Shown here piece by piece: positions 44,762 through 55,908 of a stretch of DNA of 64,000 bases. The notes under the pieces are model-generated. The model did not search any database and was not told where the DNA came from. It worked only from the letters and a program-made list of their open reading frames with translations. Positions within the stretch are counted from its first letter, which is position 1, and each line of letters opens with the position of its first letter. The translations under genes were made by a program, and so were the position numbers. Origin of the DNA: Dermacentor variabilis (taxonomy: Eukaryota > Arthropoda > Arachnida > Ixodida > Ixodidae); assembly GCF_050947875.1 (NCBI RefSeq), contig NC_134568.1, positions 195,815,853 through 195,879,852 of the forward strand. The letters run 5' to 3'.

Positions 44762-46792
44762 AGAAAGCCACCGATGAAATCCAATGGACGGACTGGCGAC
44801 AAGAACCACCCAAAGAAGAGGCAGACAGATCCCGCGGAGCCGTAGACGACGGCGCTCCCCAACCGTCCAGAGTGGACAGCCGGCTGGCACATCTTGTTGC
44901 GGCCAAGAGATCCATGCAACGGAGAGCGAGTCGGCAAAAACTCAACAGGAAGATACGAAAGAAGATCGCCGAAATCAACCGGGAGATCGAGAGGCATTGC
45001 GCCCGCCTGTGCGAGCAAGAATGGCAGGAGCTGTGCAACACGATGAACGGGAACATGAGCGCTGGACGCACCTAGAAGATTCTCAGGCACCTGCGCGACC
45101 CGGCAAGCACCAGAACGGCGACCCGTACAGAGATGGCCAAGCTGCGACACAAGTACAAGGACGACCCTGAGGCCTTCGCGGAAGAGATCGTGCAGACGCA
45201 CCTTGCACGCCCGGAAGGGCGGAGTCACCCAGAGTACCGCGGGGCTCCCAACGAGAAGCTGGACGCGGACCTTTCCATGCAGGAAATTAGAACGGTCCTC
45301 CAGCTACTAAAGACCAACTCGGCTCCCGGTCCTGACAGTATCACCAACAAAATCCTGAGGAACCTGATCGACGACGCCATCGAGAAGCTCTGCGAGTACA
45401 TCAACGCGTGCTGGAAGGAGGGCCGAATTCTGCAAGAGTGGAAGACCGCGGACGTTATACTGATACCAAAGCCGGGCAAACCACTGGAGGTCCGAAACAT
45501 GAGGCCGATCTCCCTCAAGACCTGCGTCGGGAAGGTGATGGAGCATGCCTGCCTTAACAGGGTGACGACGCTGCTCGAGAAGCAGGACGCCTTCGGCCCC
45601 CACATCATCGGTTTCCGGAAGGGACTTTCAACGCAGGACGCCATGTTGCAGATCAAGGAACAGGTCGTGAACGCTCCGAGCACGCACGTGCGCGAACTAC
45701 TCGGGCTATACCTCAGAGCGCCTTCGACACTGTGAAGCACATGGCCATACTGGACAAGATCAGCCGACTCGATCTCGGGGCGAGGTTCCATCGATATGTC
45801 AGCAGCTTCTTGAATGGGCGCGAGGCGACAGTCAAGATCGACGGGGCCCCGCCACGAACGGTCCGAATGGGTGGTGCGGGAACGCTGCAGGGCTCCGTAC
45901 TCTCCCCCATGCTTTTCAACCTCGTCATGATCGGCCTGCCGGAGCGTCTTGACGCGATAGAGGGCATCAATCATACGATATACGCAGATGACGTGACGGT
46001 GTGGACCACGGAGAACACGAGCGTCGGCGAAATGCAAGACCGACTGCAGCGGGCCGTCCGAGAGGTGGAGCGGCACCTCGAAAACACGGGACTCGTCTGC
46101 TCACCCGACAAGTCGGAGATCTTGCTCCACCGGCCGCGCAAGAAAGGACCCCTTCCGCAGGCCGTGCTAGACGCCCGTCGTTTGGGCGTCCGCATCACGA
46201 CGAGGGAGGGGACGCGAATACCGACGGTGTCCAAGTTGCGAGTGCTCGGCCTGTGGCTGGAAGAGAACGGTGCCAACCGCGAGCTGGTTGCCCGACTGCA
46301 GAAGAAAGTGGCCGCCGCCACACACCTCGTGCGGCGGGTCGCGAACAAGAGGAAAGGAATGAAGGAACACAACGTTACGAGGCTGATACAGGCGTACGCG
46401 CTGAGCCACATAGCGTACGTCGCCGCGTACGCCGACTGGAACAGGAGCGAAACCGACAAGCTGAACGTGGAGATCCGCAGGGCGTTCAAGACCGCCCTGG
46501 GCGCCCTGGCGACCAGGAACGTCGACCACCACCGCCGCTACAAGGGAATGTGCGAGACGAACCGCAGTTACCAGCACCACCACCACTACTGCTACTACGA
46601 CAAAAACGGCAGCAGCAACCACGGCAACATCGACACGGCCGGCCCCAGTACACGATAGCCCACAGGTTCCTCGAGTTGGGCGTACAGAACATGCTCGAGG
46701 AGATCGCCGAGGCTCAGAGAATCGCGCAGATGGAGAGGCTGTCGAGCACCGTAACGGGAAGACGAATCCTAGACTTGCTCGGGATTCGATAA
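44762..46792 (+). pseudogene. LINE3 reverse transcriptase
   Basis: Spread over three frames. 44872-45075 has the basic linker and ends in a TAG; 45133-45735 has SAPGPDSITNKI, NMRPISLKTC and GFRKGLSTQDAML; 45732-46658 has GGAGTLQGSVLSPMLFNLVM, YADDVTVWT (active site near 45980) and the thumb. A frameshift near 45710 falls inside the palm. The thumb is interrupted at 46507 by a 138-bp insert; the original frame resumes as HRFLELGVQNMLEEIAEAQ to 46792. Confidence 0.88.
46507..46644 (+). repeat. 138-bp insert, copy 1
   Basis: It starts TGGCGACCAGGAACGTCGAC and ends GACACGGCCGGCC. About 93% identical to copy 2 (nine differences counted). In the host frame it reads as a His/Tyr/Asn-rich peptide with a QHHHHYCYYDKNG core. 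It breaks the RT thumb and shifts frame. Origin unknown. Confidence 0.9.
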
Positions 46793-48178
46793 CACGAGGC
46801 GCGTGGACTGAAGGAATCACTGCTACCGGAAGTCAGGGACGCCATACAGACGGAAAACATGCCGAAGAATATGCACCCGGTGCATGACGTGCAAAGACGT
46901 ATACGCAGGGCGGTAGCAATCCTCGAGAAGCATGGAAGACAAGAAGGCGTCCTCTTCGTCGATGCAGCCAGGTACCCGCGGCCAGTCGGTGACTCTGATG
47001 GCGACGAGGAACGTCGACCACAACCGCCGCTACAAGGGAATGTGCGAGATGAACCGCAGTTACCAGCACCACCATCACTACTGCTACTACGACAAAAACG
47101 GCAGTAGCAACAACGACAACGTTGACACGGCCGGCCGACGGCGGCGGCGCCCGCCTTCTCCATGGCAGTCGTAGATACAAGGGGAACGATCCCAGTCACG
47201 GCATCAGCGAGGCTGCCGTCGGCCGAAGCAGCGAAAGAGATGGCCATAGCCCTCGCCGTATTCCATGGAGGTGCGGAGGATAACCTGATCATCAGTGACT
47301 CCAAATCAGCGATTCCGAACTACACCGAAGGTTGGATGTCCGCGGATGTGGCGCGCATGCTAAACGCCCGGGCCGGGGACTTCGGATCCGGCACGATTAC
47401 AAACAAGTCCCTCAAGTGGTTCCCCGCGCACGTCGGGGAGCTTGGCAGTAACAACAACAACAGCCACGACAATAATGACACCAACAATGCTAACGGCCGA
47501 AGACGCACCGACACTCCACCCAACCACAACGAGCGCGCCCACCTCGTCGCGAGGCAGCTTACCCGCCGCGACGCGGTCACCCAGAGGGCAGCCGCTGCCG
47601 TTGTTGTGTGGGACCCCAGCGGAGGAGTGACGGCGACGGCGGTGGCCACCCCGTCTGGCGCGGCCGCTGTCGTTACCAATACAACACAAATCGCGGCGGA
47701 CGGAGCTGGGGATCACGCGGACGCCGACTGCGATGTCAAGGAGTTTCCGGCAACGTACAGAGAGGTGCTTGGTCACTATAGGGAAGAACGAAGAAAATGT
47801 CCACAACCCCATGGGCGGCTAGACAGGTCCCAGGCGGTCGACCTGAGACGGTTGCAGACGGGCACTTTCACTAACCCCTACCACCTTCACCGCCTGTGGC
47901 CCGCGCTGCACCCGTCGCCCGGCTGCCCGTGGTGCGAGAACGAACGGGCCGATATGGCCCATGTGCTTGGGGAATGCCAACGCCACGTGGAACAAGGACA
48001 AGGAGGAAGGGGGAATACAAAAGCAGAACCCTCTGAAGGGGGGCGCCTCGCTGAGAGATGGCAAGCCGCCCTCCTCAGCGAGGCACCTGAAGACCAGGAG
48101 TGGGCCGTCCAGCGGGCCAGGGCCGTTGCCGAGGATCTCGAAAGATTTTCCTCTGGCGATGGACCCCTGGCAGCCTAG
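46793..48178 (+). pseudogene. LINE3 RNase H and C-terminus, with insertions
   Basis: The RNase H begins near 46948 (FVDAARY, the first Asp). It is interrupted by insert copy 2, then continues from 47162 (MAVVDTRG, SAEAAKEMAIALAV with the Glu, IISDSKSAI with the second Asp, KWFPAHVGELG). Two low-complexity stretches follow: Asn/Asp-rich at 47451-47510 and Ala/Thr/Val-rich at 47625-47710. The fourth position reads HNERAH. The end has the knuckle CPWCENERADMAHVLGEC. It is a dead copy. Confidence 0.85.
46999..47136 (+). repeat. 138-bp insert, copy 2
   Basis: The same unit as at 46507, here between the first Asp block of RNase H and MAVVDTRG. Same orientation, same length. Confidence 0.9.
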
Positions 48179-48206
48179 CCCCGGGCACCAAAATCAATAA
48201 TCGTTG

Positions 48207-48326
48207 TGTGGTGAAGACGAAGACGAAGAAGGCGCTCTTGTGTCGGCTGTGCGCGTGATCAGCTTTCGTCTACTGCCAGTGCTACTAGACTGGGCCTAGT
48301 GCCTCATAATAAATCATTTTATTACA
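48207..48326 (+). repeat. Gypsy-2 5' LTR
   Basis: 120 bp, TGTGGTGAAG...TTATTACA, with AATAAA near its end. Identical to the 3' LTR over all 120 bp. The target duplication is GTTG (48203-48206 and 53341-53344). Unusually short for a Ty3/gypsy LTR. Confidence 0.95.
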
Positions 48327-48344
48327 TTTGGTGGAAGGTGCTGC
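48327..48344 (+). promoter_or_regulatory. Putative primer-binding site
   Basis: TTTGGTGGAAGGTGCTGC directly after the 5' LTR; matches the Gypsy-1 site except for one or two bases. The tRNA was not identified. Confidence 0.6.
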
Positions 48345-48405
48345 ACTCCCCGACCTCACCCTGGAACTTCGCAGCCGAACTTTAACATCTGCTCCAGCCG
48401 CTACT

Positions 48406-49626
48406 ATGAACGACGCTCCCAACAATCCGCTTGGCGCATCTGCCGTTCCTGTCATGTGCGGCGCCGTGCAACGGCAGCGGGACCCTCCTGTTTATAGCGG
48501 ATCAGGTGAGACTGACGTAGAAGATTGGCTCTCTACCTACGAGCGCGTCAGTGAACACAACAAGTGGGATGACCCGACGAAGCTCCGTAGCGTCATCTTC
48601 TATCTTGCTGACGTTGCGAACCTCTGGTTCCACAATCACGAACGGGAACTCCAAACTTGGTCCGCTTTCAAAACTGCATTCGCGGAAGTCTTCGGTCGCC
48701 CAGCCTTGCGAAAACTCCGTGCTGAACAACGCCTCCGCCAGCGCGCTCAACAGCCCGGCGAGACTTATACTAGTTACATAGAGGATGTCGTTGATATTTG
48801 CGCCCGCGTCGATTCCACCATGCCTGAAGAGGACAAGGTGAAGCACATCCTCAAGGGCATCGAGGACGACGCATTTCAAATGCTCCTGGCGCGGAACCCT
48901 ACTTCTGTCGCAGCTGTCGTCACTCTTTGCCAGAGCTTCGATGAGCTGCGTCGACAGAGGGTCCTTGCGCGCAGCGCTCTCGCACCTGGCGACTCGCTCT
49001 CGGGCCTCACGCTTCGCTCACACACCACGCCAGCAGCATCGCTCTCTGTTGAGATTAAGGATTTCATTCGTGAGGAGGTGGCGCGCCAATTGTCTATGCT
49101 GCCTCTCAACGATGGACCTCCCCAGCCTGACACATCTTTGGCTGCTCCCATTAGGCGGGCCATTCGCGAGGAACTTGCTGGGTCTTTACCTTTCGCCCGA
49201 CCCTGCCCTCCCGTGGCTGCACCTCTGACCTATGCCGAAGTCGCCGCGCGACCTGCGCCGCCGACGTTCTCGTTTCCGGCGCCAATGCGACTTCAAGCTG
49301 CACCTCCTCCCGCGTCGCCTGCCGTTCCATCTCGACGCCCCGTTCAGACCCCTTGGCGCACACGCGACAACCGACCCATATGCTTCGCTTGCGGCGTCGC
49401 CGGCCACGTTGCGCGCTTCTGCCATCGTCGTATGCCAGCTGCTAACGCTACTGTCGCACCACCTGGATATGCCTATTCCCACGATACCACCGGGCATGCG
49501 ATGCTTCCCGACCACGAGTTTTCGCCGCCTCCTCGACGCCCTGTCGGCACCCTTCGTTCGCCATCACCACGTCGTCGCTCACTTTCCCCCTTACGTCGCC
49601 GCCAGTCACCTAGCGAGGGAAACTAG
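48406..49626 (+). CDS. Gypsy-2 gag
   Basis: 406 residues from the first ATG (48406); the frame is open upstream to 48328, but only with a non-ATG codon. The capsid region has [26 protein letters not shown] and [20 protein letters not shown] single CCHC knuckle, [14 protein letters not shown], lies at about residues 325-340, followed by a Ser/Pro/Arg tail. The product would assemble the particle and package RNA. It ends at TAG 49624-49626, inside a -1 frameshift signal. Gypsy-1 gag has the same plan. Confidence 0.93.
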   Translation: MNDAPNNPLGASAVPVMCGAVQRQRDPPVYSGSGETDVEDWLSTYERVSEHNKWDDPTKLRSVIFYLADVANLWFHNHERELQTWSAFKTAFAEVFGRPALRKLRAEQRLRQRAQQPGETYTSYIEDVVDICARVDSTMPEEDKVKHILKGIEDDAFQMLLARNPTSVAAVVTLCQSFDELRRQRVLARSALAPGDSLSGLTLRSHTTPAASLSVEIKDFIREEVARQLSMLPLNDGPPQPDTSLAAPIRRAIREELAGSLPFARPCPPVAAPLTYAEVAARPAPPTFSFPAPMRLQAAPPPASPAVPSRRPVQTPWRTRDNRPICFACGVAGHVARFCHRRMPAANATVAPPGYAYSHDTTGHAMLPDHEFSPPPRRPVGTLRSPSPRRRSLSPLRRRQSPSEGN

Positions 49627-49655
49627 TTGCTGCAGTTCCGCAGGCACAAACTGCA
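49617..49655 (+). promoter_or_regulatory. -1 ribosomal frameshift signal
   Basis: In the gag frame the heptamer reads G GGA AAC (49617-49623), the X XXY YYZ form, followed at once by the gag stop TAG. Seven bases downstream starts a stem TGCAGTT (49631-49637) that pairs with AACTGCA (49649-49655) around an 11-nt loop. Pol is open in the -1 frame from 49614. The G GGA AAC heptamer is known to work in retroviral gag-pro junctions. Function here is inferred. Confidence 0.85.
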
Positions 49656-52600
49656 AGCTTCGCGACTTCTACAAGGCCTGCACAGTCGCCACGCAATTTA
49701 TTGGACGTTTTGGTCGAAGGAACCGCCGCAATTGCGCTTATTGATACTGGGGCTGCAGTTTCTGTTATCGACGCAAAGCTTTGTCGCCGCCTCCATAAGG
49801 TCACAATGCCGTTGTCTGGTATGCTTCTAAGCACCGCGACTGCGCAGCATATAGCCCCGCTCGCTCAATGTACTGCAAGGGTGGTCATCGACGGCATTGT
49901 CTATGTTGTTGAATTTCTCGTGTTGTCATCATGTTCGCATGACATTATTCTCGGCTGGGACTTCTTGTCTCACCATCGTGCCATCATCGACTGTGCCCGG
50001 GCCGAAGTAGCGCTTTTCCCGCTTGCCGATGCCCCGCTGCCTGACCCCTCTGAACAAACAGCCTCCAAGCTCACTATTGTGTCCGATACGGACATACCAC
50101 CCGACATGTGTGTGCTTGTGCCCGTCTCTTGCTCTACCGCGCCAGACACTACAGTACTTTTTACACCATCGCCGATTTTTCTACGTCGCAAGGCCCTACC
50201 TCTCCCATTTGCCGTACTCACCACTGAGTCTGGATTATCCTCAATGCTTGTGTGTAACCCGTCTCACTACCATGTGACGTTACTGCGCGGCGAATCCCTC
50301 GGTCGTGTTCAGCCCCTTGACCCGCTTCACATTCTCGATGTTTCCGACGACACGGCCTGTTATGAACTCGACGCCCTCACTTCTCCCGTGCCGTGCACAT
50401 CATCATCATCATTGTCGTCGTCCGACGTTCTTGAATCTGTCGTAGACGCCGATCTGCCGCCTCCATATCGCCAACAAGTCTTCGCGCTTCTTCAGAATTT
50501 TCGCTCGTCGTTTGACTGTGACCAACTATCTCTGGGGCGTACGGCAACCGTCACTCACAGCGTCCACACTGGTTCCCATCCTCCTTTACGCCAGCGACCA
50601 TACCGCGTGTCGGCAGCCGAGCGAAAGATCATCAACGAGCAGGTCGACGACATGCTGCACCGTGGCGTCATTCGCCCTTCCCACAGTCCTTGGGCGTCTC
50701 CTGTAGTATTAGTACGCAAGAAGGACGGGTCAATACGCTTCTGTGTGGATTACCGTCGACTCAATAAGATCACTCGTAAAGATGTCTATCCGCTGCCTCG
50801 GATAGATGACGCCCTCGACTCCTTGCAAGGCGCGGAGTACTTCTCATCTTTGGATCTTCGCTCCGGCTATTGGCAAGTGCCGATGGCAGATGATGACTGT
50901 GAGAAGACAGCTTTCATCACGCCCGATGGCTTGTACGAATTTACCGTAATGCCATTCGGGCTCTGCAACGCGCCCGCTACTTTCGAGCGTATGATGGACA
51001 CCATCCTTCGCAACTACAAGTGGAAAACATGTCTGTGCTACCTTGATGATATCGTGGTGTTTTCGCCAGATTTCCCGACGCACCTCGTTCGCTTGCATGA
51101 GATACTGACCTGCCTCACCTCTGCTGGCCTCCAACTTAACATCAAAAAGTGCCGTTTTGCTGCTCGCAAGTTAACAATATTGGGTCACGTTGTATCGAAG
51201 GACGGCGTGCTTCCTGACCCAGCCAAGCTTCGCGCGGTCGCAGAGTTTCCAACGCCCACTACTCTTAAGGCGCTCCGCAGCTTTATAGGGCTCTGCTCTT
51301 ACTTTCGGCGTTTTGTGCGCAATTTCGCGACTATCATCGCACCACTGACCAATTTGCTTACCGCTACCAACGGCATCTCCGCGTGGTCAACTTCCTGTGA
51401 CGAAGCCTTCCAGCAACTACGTCGCCTACTTACTTCGCCACCGATTCTTCGACACTACGATCCCACAGCGCCTACAGAGGTACATACGGACGCCAGCGGT
51501 ATCGGACTTGGTGCAGTCCTCGCACAACGGAAAGACGGCTATGACGAGTACGTCGTCGCGTATGCGAGCCGCACTTTAAAGAAGGCAGAAGCCAACTACT
51601 CAGTAACTGAAAAGGAGTGCTTGGCCATTATTTGGGCGCTCGTCAAATTTCGTCCATACCTATATGGTCGCCCTTTTGACATTGTCACCGACCACCATTC
51701 ACTTTGCTGGCTGTCCTCGTTGAAGGATCCGTCAGGTCGCCTAGGGCGATGGGCACTCCGCTTACAAGAATATGATATCCGCGTTGTCTACCGATCGGGC
51801 AGAAAGCACTCTGACGCCGATGCGCTTTCCCGATCGCCGCTACCTTGTGATGTGGCTTCAGTGTCTCCGCTCTTCGCATCCATGTCAGCCTTCAACGTCG
51901 CTGATATGCCGGACGAGCAGCGTAAGGATCCCCTGCTTTCAACTATGCTGAAGTTCCTCCACGACCCGTCCGCCACACCCTCTTCTCGAACGCTTCGTCG
52001 CCAAGCCGCTCACTTTACTGTCCGCGACAACGTTCTTTACCGCAGAAATTATTTGCCTGATGGTCACAAATGGCTCCTGGTGATACCACGACACATGCGT
52101 TCTGACATATGCGCTTATTTTCATGCTGCTCCTCATAATGGTCACGCCGGTGTTCTGAAAACGTATACGCGGCTAAGGCAGCGTTTCTACTGGCACGGCA
52201 TGTATCACTTCGTGCGCCAGTACGTACGCGCTTGCACGGCGTGCCAACGGCGTAAAATTCCACAGCGCCCTTCTGGTGAGCTACAGCCGCTGCCCTGCCC
52301 GGCTCGGCCCTTCGATCGCGTCGGCATAGACCTATACGGGCCACTTCCCTGCAGTTCCTCGGGTAACCGATGGATAATTGTAGGTGTCGACCACCTGACG
52401 CGCTACGCCGAGACTGCCGCACTCCCGGCAGCCTCTGCGCGCGAAGTTGCGTTCTTCATCTTGCGGAACTTCGTTCTTCGACATGGCGCACCACGCGAAC
52501 TGCTCAGCGACAGGGGACGTGTCTTCTTGTCCGAAGTCGTCCAAGCCCTTCTCGCTGCATGCAGCATCGTTCACCGCAAGTCTACAGCCTACCACCCGCA

Positions 52601-53183
52601 AACGAACGGCTTGACAGAGAGGTTCAACCGCACACTCGGTGACATGTTGACTATGTACGTCGCCTCGGATCACAGTAACTGGGACACTGTTTTGCCTTTC
52701 GTCACTTATGCCTATAATACGGCCACACAAGCTACCACTGGCTTTTCGCCCTTTTTTCTGCTGTATGGACGAGAGCCCTCGTGTACTATGGACACAATGC
52801 TCCCATACCGACCCGACGCTTCCGAATGCACGACTGTGTCTGAAGCCGCCAAATACGCCGAGGACTGTAGGCAGCTCGCGCGAACCCTTACGACCGCTGC
52901 TCAAGGTCGTCAAAAGCTGCGGTGTGACAGTGACGCGCTTACACCAGCTTTCCCGACTGGTTCCCTTGTTTGGTTGTGGGTCCCGCCTCACAGCCCTGGC
53001 CTTTCGACCAAACTCCTTGCACGCTATGATGGCCCCTACCGCGTCATAGACCGTACCTCCGCTGTCACCTATGTTGTGGAACCTGTGACACCTTCACCCG
53101 ACCATAGGCATCGCGGGCGTGACACGGTTCATGTCAACCGACTTAAGCCGTACTATGACCCCCTCATCCTACCTACGCCGTAA
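49620..53183 (+). CDS. Gypsy-2 pol
   Basis: About 1,186 residues from the frameshift site to TAA at 53181-53183, uninterrupted. Protease: [10 protein letters not shown] near residue 40. [24 protein letters not shown], active site YLDD (51039-51050). RNase [37 protein letters not shown]. Integrase: H..H finger with [11 protein letters not shown] core in [15 protein letters not shown] and [13 protein letters not shown], then a GPY/F module ([10 protein letters not shown]). All catalytic residues I can check are present. The upstream in-frame codon labelled as a start is TTG, so translation by frameshift from gag is more likely than independent initiation. Confidence 0.94.
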   Translation, partial: KLVAAVPQAQTASFATSTRPAQSPRNLLDVLVEGTAAIALIDTGAAVSVIDAKLCRRLHKVTMPLSGMLLSTATAQHIAPLAQCTARVVIDGIVYVVEFLVLSSCSHDIILGWDFLSHHRAIIDCARAEVALFPLADAPLPDPSEQTASKLTIVSDTDIPPDMCVLVPVSCSTAPDTTVLFTPSPIFLRRKALPLPFAVLTTESGLSSMLVCNPSHYHVTLLRGESLGRVQPLDPLHILDVSDDTACYELDALTSPVPCTSSSSLSSSDVLESVVDADLPPPYRQQVFALLQNFRSSFDCDQLSLGRTATVTHSVHTGSHPPLRQRPYRVSAAERKIINEQVDDMLHRGVIRPSHSPWASPVVLVRKKDGSIRFCVDYRRLNKITRKDVYPLPRIDDALDSLQGAEYFSSLDLRSGYWQVPMADDDCEKTAFITPDGLYEFTVMPFGLCNAPATFERMMDTILRNYKWKTCLCYLDDIVVFSPDFPTHLVRLHEILTCLTSAGLQLNIKKCRFAARKLTILGHVVSKDGVLPDPAKLRAVAEFPTPTTLKALRSFIGLCSYFRRFVRNFATIIAPLTNLLTATNGISAWSTSCDEAFQQLRRLLTSPPILRHYDPTAPTEVHTDASGIGLGAVLAQRKDGYDEYVVAYASRTLKKAEANYSVTEKECLAIIWALVKFRPYLYGRPFDIVTDHHSLCWLSSLKDPSGRLGRWALRLQEYDIRVVYRSGRKHSDADALSRSPLPCDVASVSPLFASMSAFNVADMPDEQRKDPLLSTMLKFLHDPSATPSSRTLRRQAAHFTVRDNVLYRRNYLPDGHKWLLVIPRHMRSDICAYFHAAPHNGHAGVLKTYTRLRQRFYWHGMYHFVRQYVRACTACQRRKIPQRPSGELQPLPCPARPFDRVGIDLYGPLPCSSSGNRWIIVGVDHLTRYAETAALPAASAREVAFFILRNFVLRHGAPRELLSDRGRVFLSEVVQALLAACSIVHRKSTAYHPQTNGLTERFNRTLGDMLTMYVASDHSNWDTVLPFVTYAYNTATQATTGFSPFFLLYGREPSCTMDTMLPYRPDASECTTVSEAAKYAEDCRQLARTLTTAAQGRQKLRCDSDALTPAFPTGSLVWLWVPPHSPGLSTKLLARYDGPYRVIDRTSAVTYVVEPVTPSPDHRHRGRDTVHVNRLKPYYDPLILPTP

Positions 53184-53208
53184 GTCGCCAGGATGGCTCC
53201 TCTTCTCT

Positions 53209-53220
53209 CCCGGGGGCCAT
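53209..53220 (+). promoter_or_regulatory. Polypurine-like tract of Gypsy-2
   Basis: CCCGGGGGCCAT precedes the 3' LTR. It is poorer in purines than usual, so the call is tentative. Confidence 0.4.
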
Positions 53221-53340
53221 TGTGGTGAAGACGAAGACGAAGAAGGCGCTCTTGTGTCGGCTGTGCGCGTGATCAGCTTTCGTCTACTGCCAGTGCTACT
53301 AGACTGGGCCTAGTGCCTCATAATAAATCATTTTATTACA
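53221..53340 (+). repeat. Gypsy-2 3' LTR
   Basis: 120 bp, identical to 48207-48326, followed by GTTG. Confidence 0.95.
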
Positions 53341-53382
53341 GTTGGACAAATAAAGTTTATTCCTATCCTATCCTTACCTGCA

Positions 53383-53944
53383 TGATTCGAAGAAAGCAAT
53401 TAACCCTTGCCGATACTTCCAGCCACCTAGATTGACGAAGATTGGCGAAGAGTGGCGAAGTTCACACTTATTACAGCTCTTTTATAGGTTATGGGTGGTG
53501 GCGTCCATGACTTGACGATCACAGCGCCGTTCCATGACGCAGGTGTAGTCGGTAGCTACCATGGTGGCAGTCTTGAAGGCTGATGTAGTTGGTCCGCTGA
53601 AACAGGTGATCGTTTTTTGGCTGATAATCTACACCAGCATTTGGCCTCAGAATCTTTACGATTTGAAGAAATCGAGTAACGCTTGTCGATGCTTCCAGTT
53701 GCTTGGATTGCTCCGTACTCCGTACCAGTCCCATAATTTCAAGGATTTATTGAGTTTATTTTATGAAACAACTGATAAATTATATTCATTCATCGATCAC
53801 GTTGACATAGATAATTACGTTGAAAGTTTTACTTCACACATTAGCATACAACAAATGGCATACCATTCATACATGCCTTTGCGAAAGAAGTATCCATATT
53901 CTAGAGCTCTAGCAATTAACAAATCATTCGAGCTTGCTCGCGGT
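53383..53944. other. Unassigned with an internal duplication
   Basis: The ~48-bp segments at about 53388 and 53659 are similar (GAAGAAA...CTTCCAG...GATTG in both), about 270 bp apart. A frame at 53561-53947 (128 codons) has no recognisable domain and is AT-rich near its end. Confidence 0.4.
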
Positions 53945-54681
53945 TGATGTTCGCCTCGACGTCGGTGAGGGAAAATTGAAGGTGTTGTGGATGTCGCGAA
54001 GTCACATTACCGTAGGCAAAGATGTGACGCTGATTGCAAAGGGTTAACTGTTTAATAAGATAGAACAGGCAAGTGATAGAATGGAAAGTATTTACTCAGA
54101 CATCAGACTATATACGAGTCAAAAGGTGCAAGGATGTTACAATTTTGGTCTTCTTTCTCTTACCCGAATCCCCTCCCAAAGGCCATGCACGTACCTAAAA
54201 GCATCCCTAACATCACATTCGCCCCATCGTTCGTCCAATCACACTGCGGCGCGCGCAGTGTGCACACAACGGAGCTCGAGGGTGACACTATCCGGAGTTC
54301 CAATACGTCAAGGCCGTTGCTAGAAATCTTTTGCAGTGCAACGGGTCCCTTGTCTCACAAACTCGCAACACACACTAGCCCAAAGAAAACACTTCCACGC
54401 ACGACGGGGCATCTGATCCATTCGCGGAATGTCTCGGCATGGGTGCGGTTCAATGGCGAGATGACTTCAAACTCGATCACGTCGCTGCTTCCGCGAACCG
54501 AATGGCGGAAGCCCCAACCCTCAGTCAAACCGCTTACGCGCTCTCTGTAAACCGCGGCTCCCCCACCCCCCGGCGGCTATAACTATCCGCCGCCGTCTTG
54601 GGGTCGAACCGCGTGTTTCTTTCCACCATACCGCGTGGCGCTTACATGTAGCCACCTGCACAAACAACGCTGAACTCCACT
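53945..54681 (-). repeat. Gypsy-3 3' LTR
   Basis: 737 bp, alignable end to end with 60969-61693 in the same orientation. On the minus strand it starts AGTGGAGTTCAGCG and ends CGAACATCA. It contains an ATAAA-type region near its end. Visibly diverged from its partner, so the element is old. No matching target duplication was found. Confidence 0.75.
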
Positions 54682-54992
54682 ACTACCAACCAATAATGTC
54701 ACGCGGATACTTATCAGCGTGACATTTCACACATACCACCCGCAAACACTACACGGCTCACCACGAAGTGCCGCACTTGCCGTTCATGAAGGAAGGGCAC
54801 AAACCTATCAGGTCCACCATGTATCCGCGGTCAAAGCGACAGAAATATCTTCGCTGTCGGCCTTGAGGCTGACCGCCCGCAGCACTCGCGAACACTGGAA
54901 ATGGGCACGTGCGTACTAACCCTCATGCACGCACACATACACAGGCATTACACACAAACGCTCAGGAGAGCCACATTGGCCGCGCGCTTCCC
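54682..54992. other. Unassigned Gypsy-3 interior
   Basis: Lies between the pol remnant and the 3' LTR, where integrase would be expected. No integrase motif is visible, so this part has been deleted or replaced. Confidence 0.4.
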
Positions 54993-55545
54993 TTATAAGG
55001 TGTTACTCACCCTAACCGTTATCAAATTCGTAATTTGTAGCGCATAGGGCCAGCGCATCAACCTCGGCCTGGTGGATCTAGAGCCCCACAGAAATGCTTG
55101 CGGATTGTGATCTGTGGCCATCTTTATTCTCGCTGCCTCGACACGCGCAAACATGTCTATGATTAAGCACTTTGCCTGTGCTACCGCCAACTTTTTACTG
55201 AGGAATGTGACCGGTTTTTATTCTACCTTTACAAACTGCGATAGGCAGACCTCTACCGGTACCTCAGGGGCATTGGTTGTCAACAGAAAATCATGACAAT
55301 GACCAGGGGCCACCACGCGCGGCGGTGATGCTAAGGCATTAATAAGTGCGCAAAATGCATTTCCTGCCTCTTCATTTCGCGGGATCGCTTTGGGTATCCC
55401 ACAATCAGACAATTCAGGGAGCGGGCACACCCCCTTAGGATATTCAGGAGCATGGTGGCGGTTATAATTAACAAGGCTCAGCATACTTCTTAGGTCCCTC
55501 TTTGTTTCTGGTGCTCGAAACCTTACGTTGCGCTCCTAAGCCTTT
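54993..55545 (-). pseudogene. Gypsy-3 pol remnant (RT end and RNase H)
   Basis: Minus frames 55484-55218 and 55190-54993, with the end of RT just upstream (KRDLRSMLSLVNYNRHH), give a gypsy RT/RNase H junction: CALINALASPPRVVAP, a degenerate first-Asp block (TTNAPEVPVEVCLSQ, with the Asp lost), TFLSKKLAVAQ, and ATDHNPQAFLW. One stop lies near 55217. The palm, protease and integrase are missing. It shows that the two LTRs at 53945 and 60969 flank a minus-strand Ty3/gypsy element. Confidence 0.75.
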
Positions 55546-55908
55546 TCTTCGTTTCATCCTCAGAAAAGTGTCCCTCACGGTCTGTCGTGCGCGAATTCTA
55601 AACCTCCTTTCCTTTTTGTTTTAGGTAATACCAATTGCTTCTGCATTTGGCGATTAATTTTCTTTTCGTGAAAAAGCAATCTGACCTTCACGTTCCTTCC
55701 GCGCGTACGTTCAACTCGCCTCCCAACTTCACGCGCCGAATCGTCCTATTTCTGTTATGCCCTGAAGCTAGCAGCACGTGTTACATAATCTTAACCTACA
55801 GCTTCATTTCCAGCTGGCCCACTGAAGCAACTACCACACGCGTTCGAGCGAGTTTAACTTTTTCTATCTCTACCATGAGTCTGAGCTTCTGAAGCTCAAA
55901 CAATTCTT

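Larger units (their letters stand above)
48207..53340 (+). mobile_element. Gypsy-2: young, apparently intact LTR retrotransposon
   Basis: A 5,134-bp element with identical LTRs, a GTTG duplication, an open gag and an open pol in the -1 frame; no env. The domain order is protease, RT, RNase H, integrase. Identical LTRs mean insertion too recent for substitutions to build up in 240 bp of LTR. It lies in the 3' UTR of LINE3, whose sequence rejoins after removal. It is the best candidate for an active element in the window. Confidence 0.95.
43848..53373 (+). mobile_element. LINE3, 5'-truncated, interrupted by Gypsy-2
   Basis: A plus-strand LINE flanked by a 9-bp duplication TTACCTGCA (43839-43847 and 53374-53382). 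It has endonuclease, RT and RNase H but no ORF1, and a 3' end with AATAAA (53349-53354) and a CTATC repeat tail. Gypsy-2 is inserted in its 3' UTR. Without Gypsy-2 it is about 4.4 kb. Related to LINE2 and LINE4. It carries premature stops, frameshifts and several foreign-looking insertions in ORF2. Confidence 0.88.

Noticed and set aside
45225..46820. Long minus-strand frames opposite LINE3
   Set aside because: They are antisense shadows of GC-rich RT coding sequence; no domain is recognisable, while the plus strand shows YADD and other RT blocks.
22720..53340. Env gene of a retrovirus-like element in Gypsy-1 or Gypsy-2
   Set aside because: Pol ends within about 40 bp of the 3' LTR in both elements, leaving no room for env.
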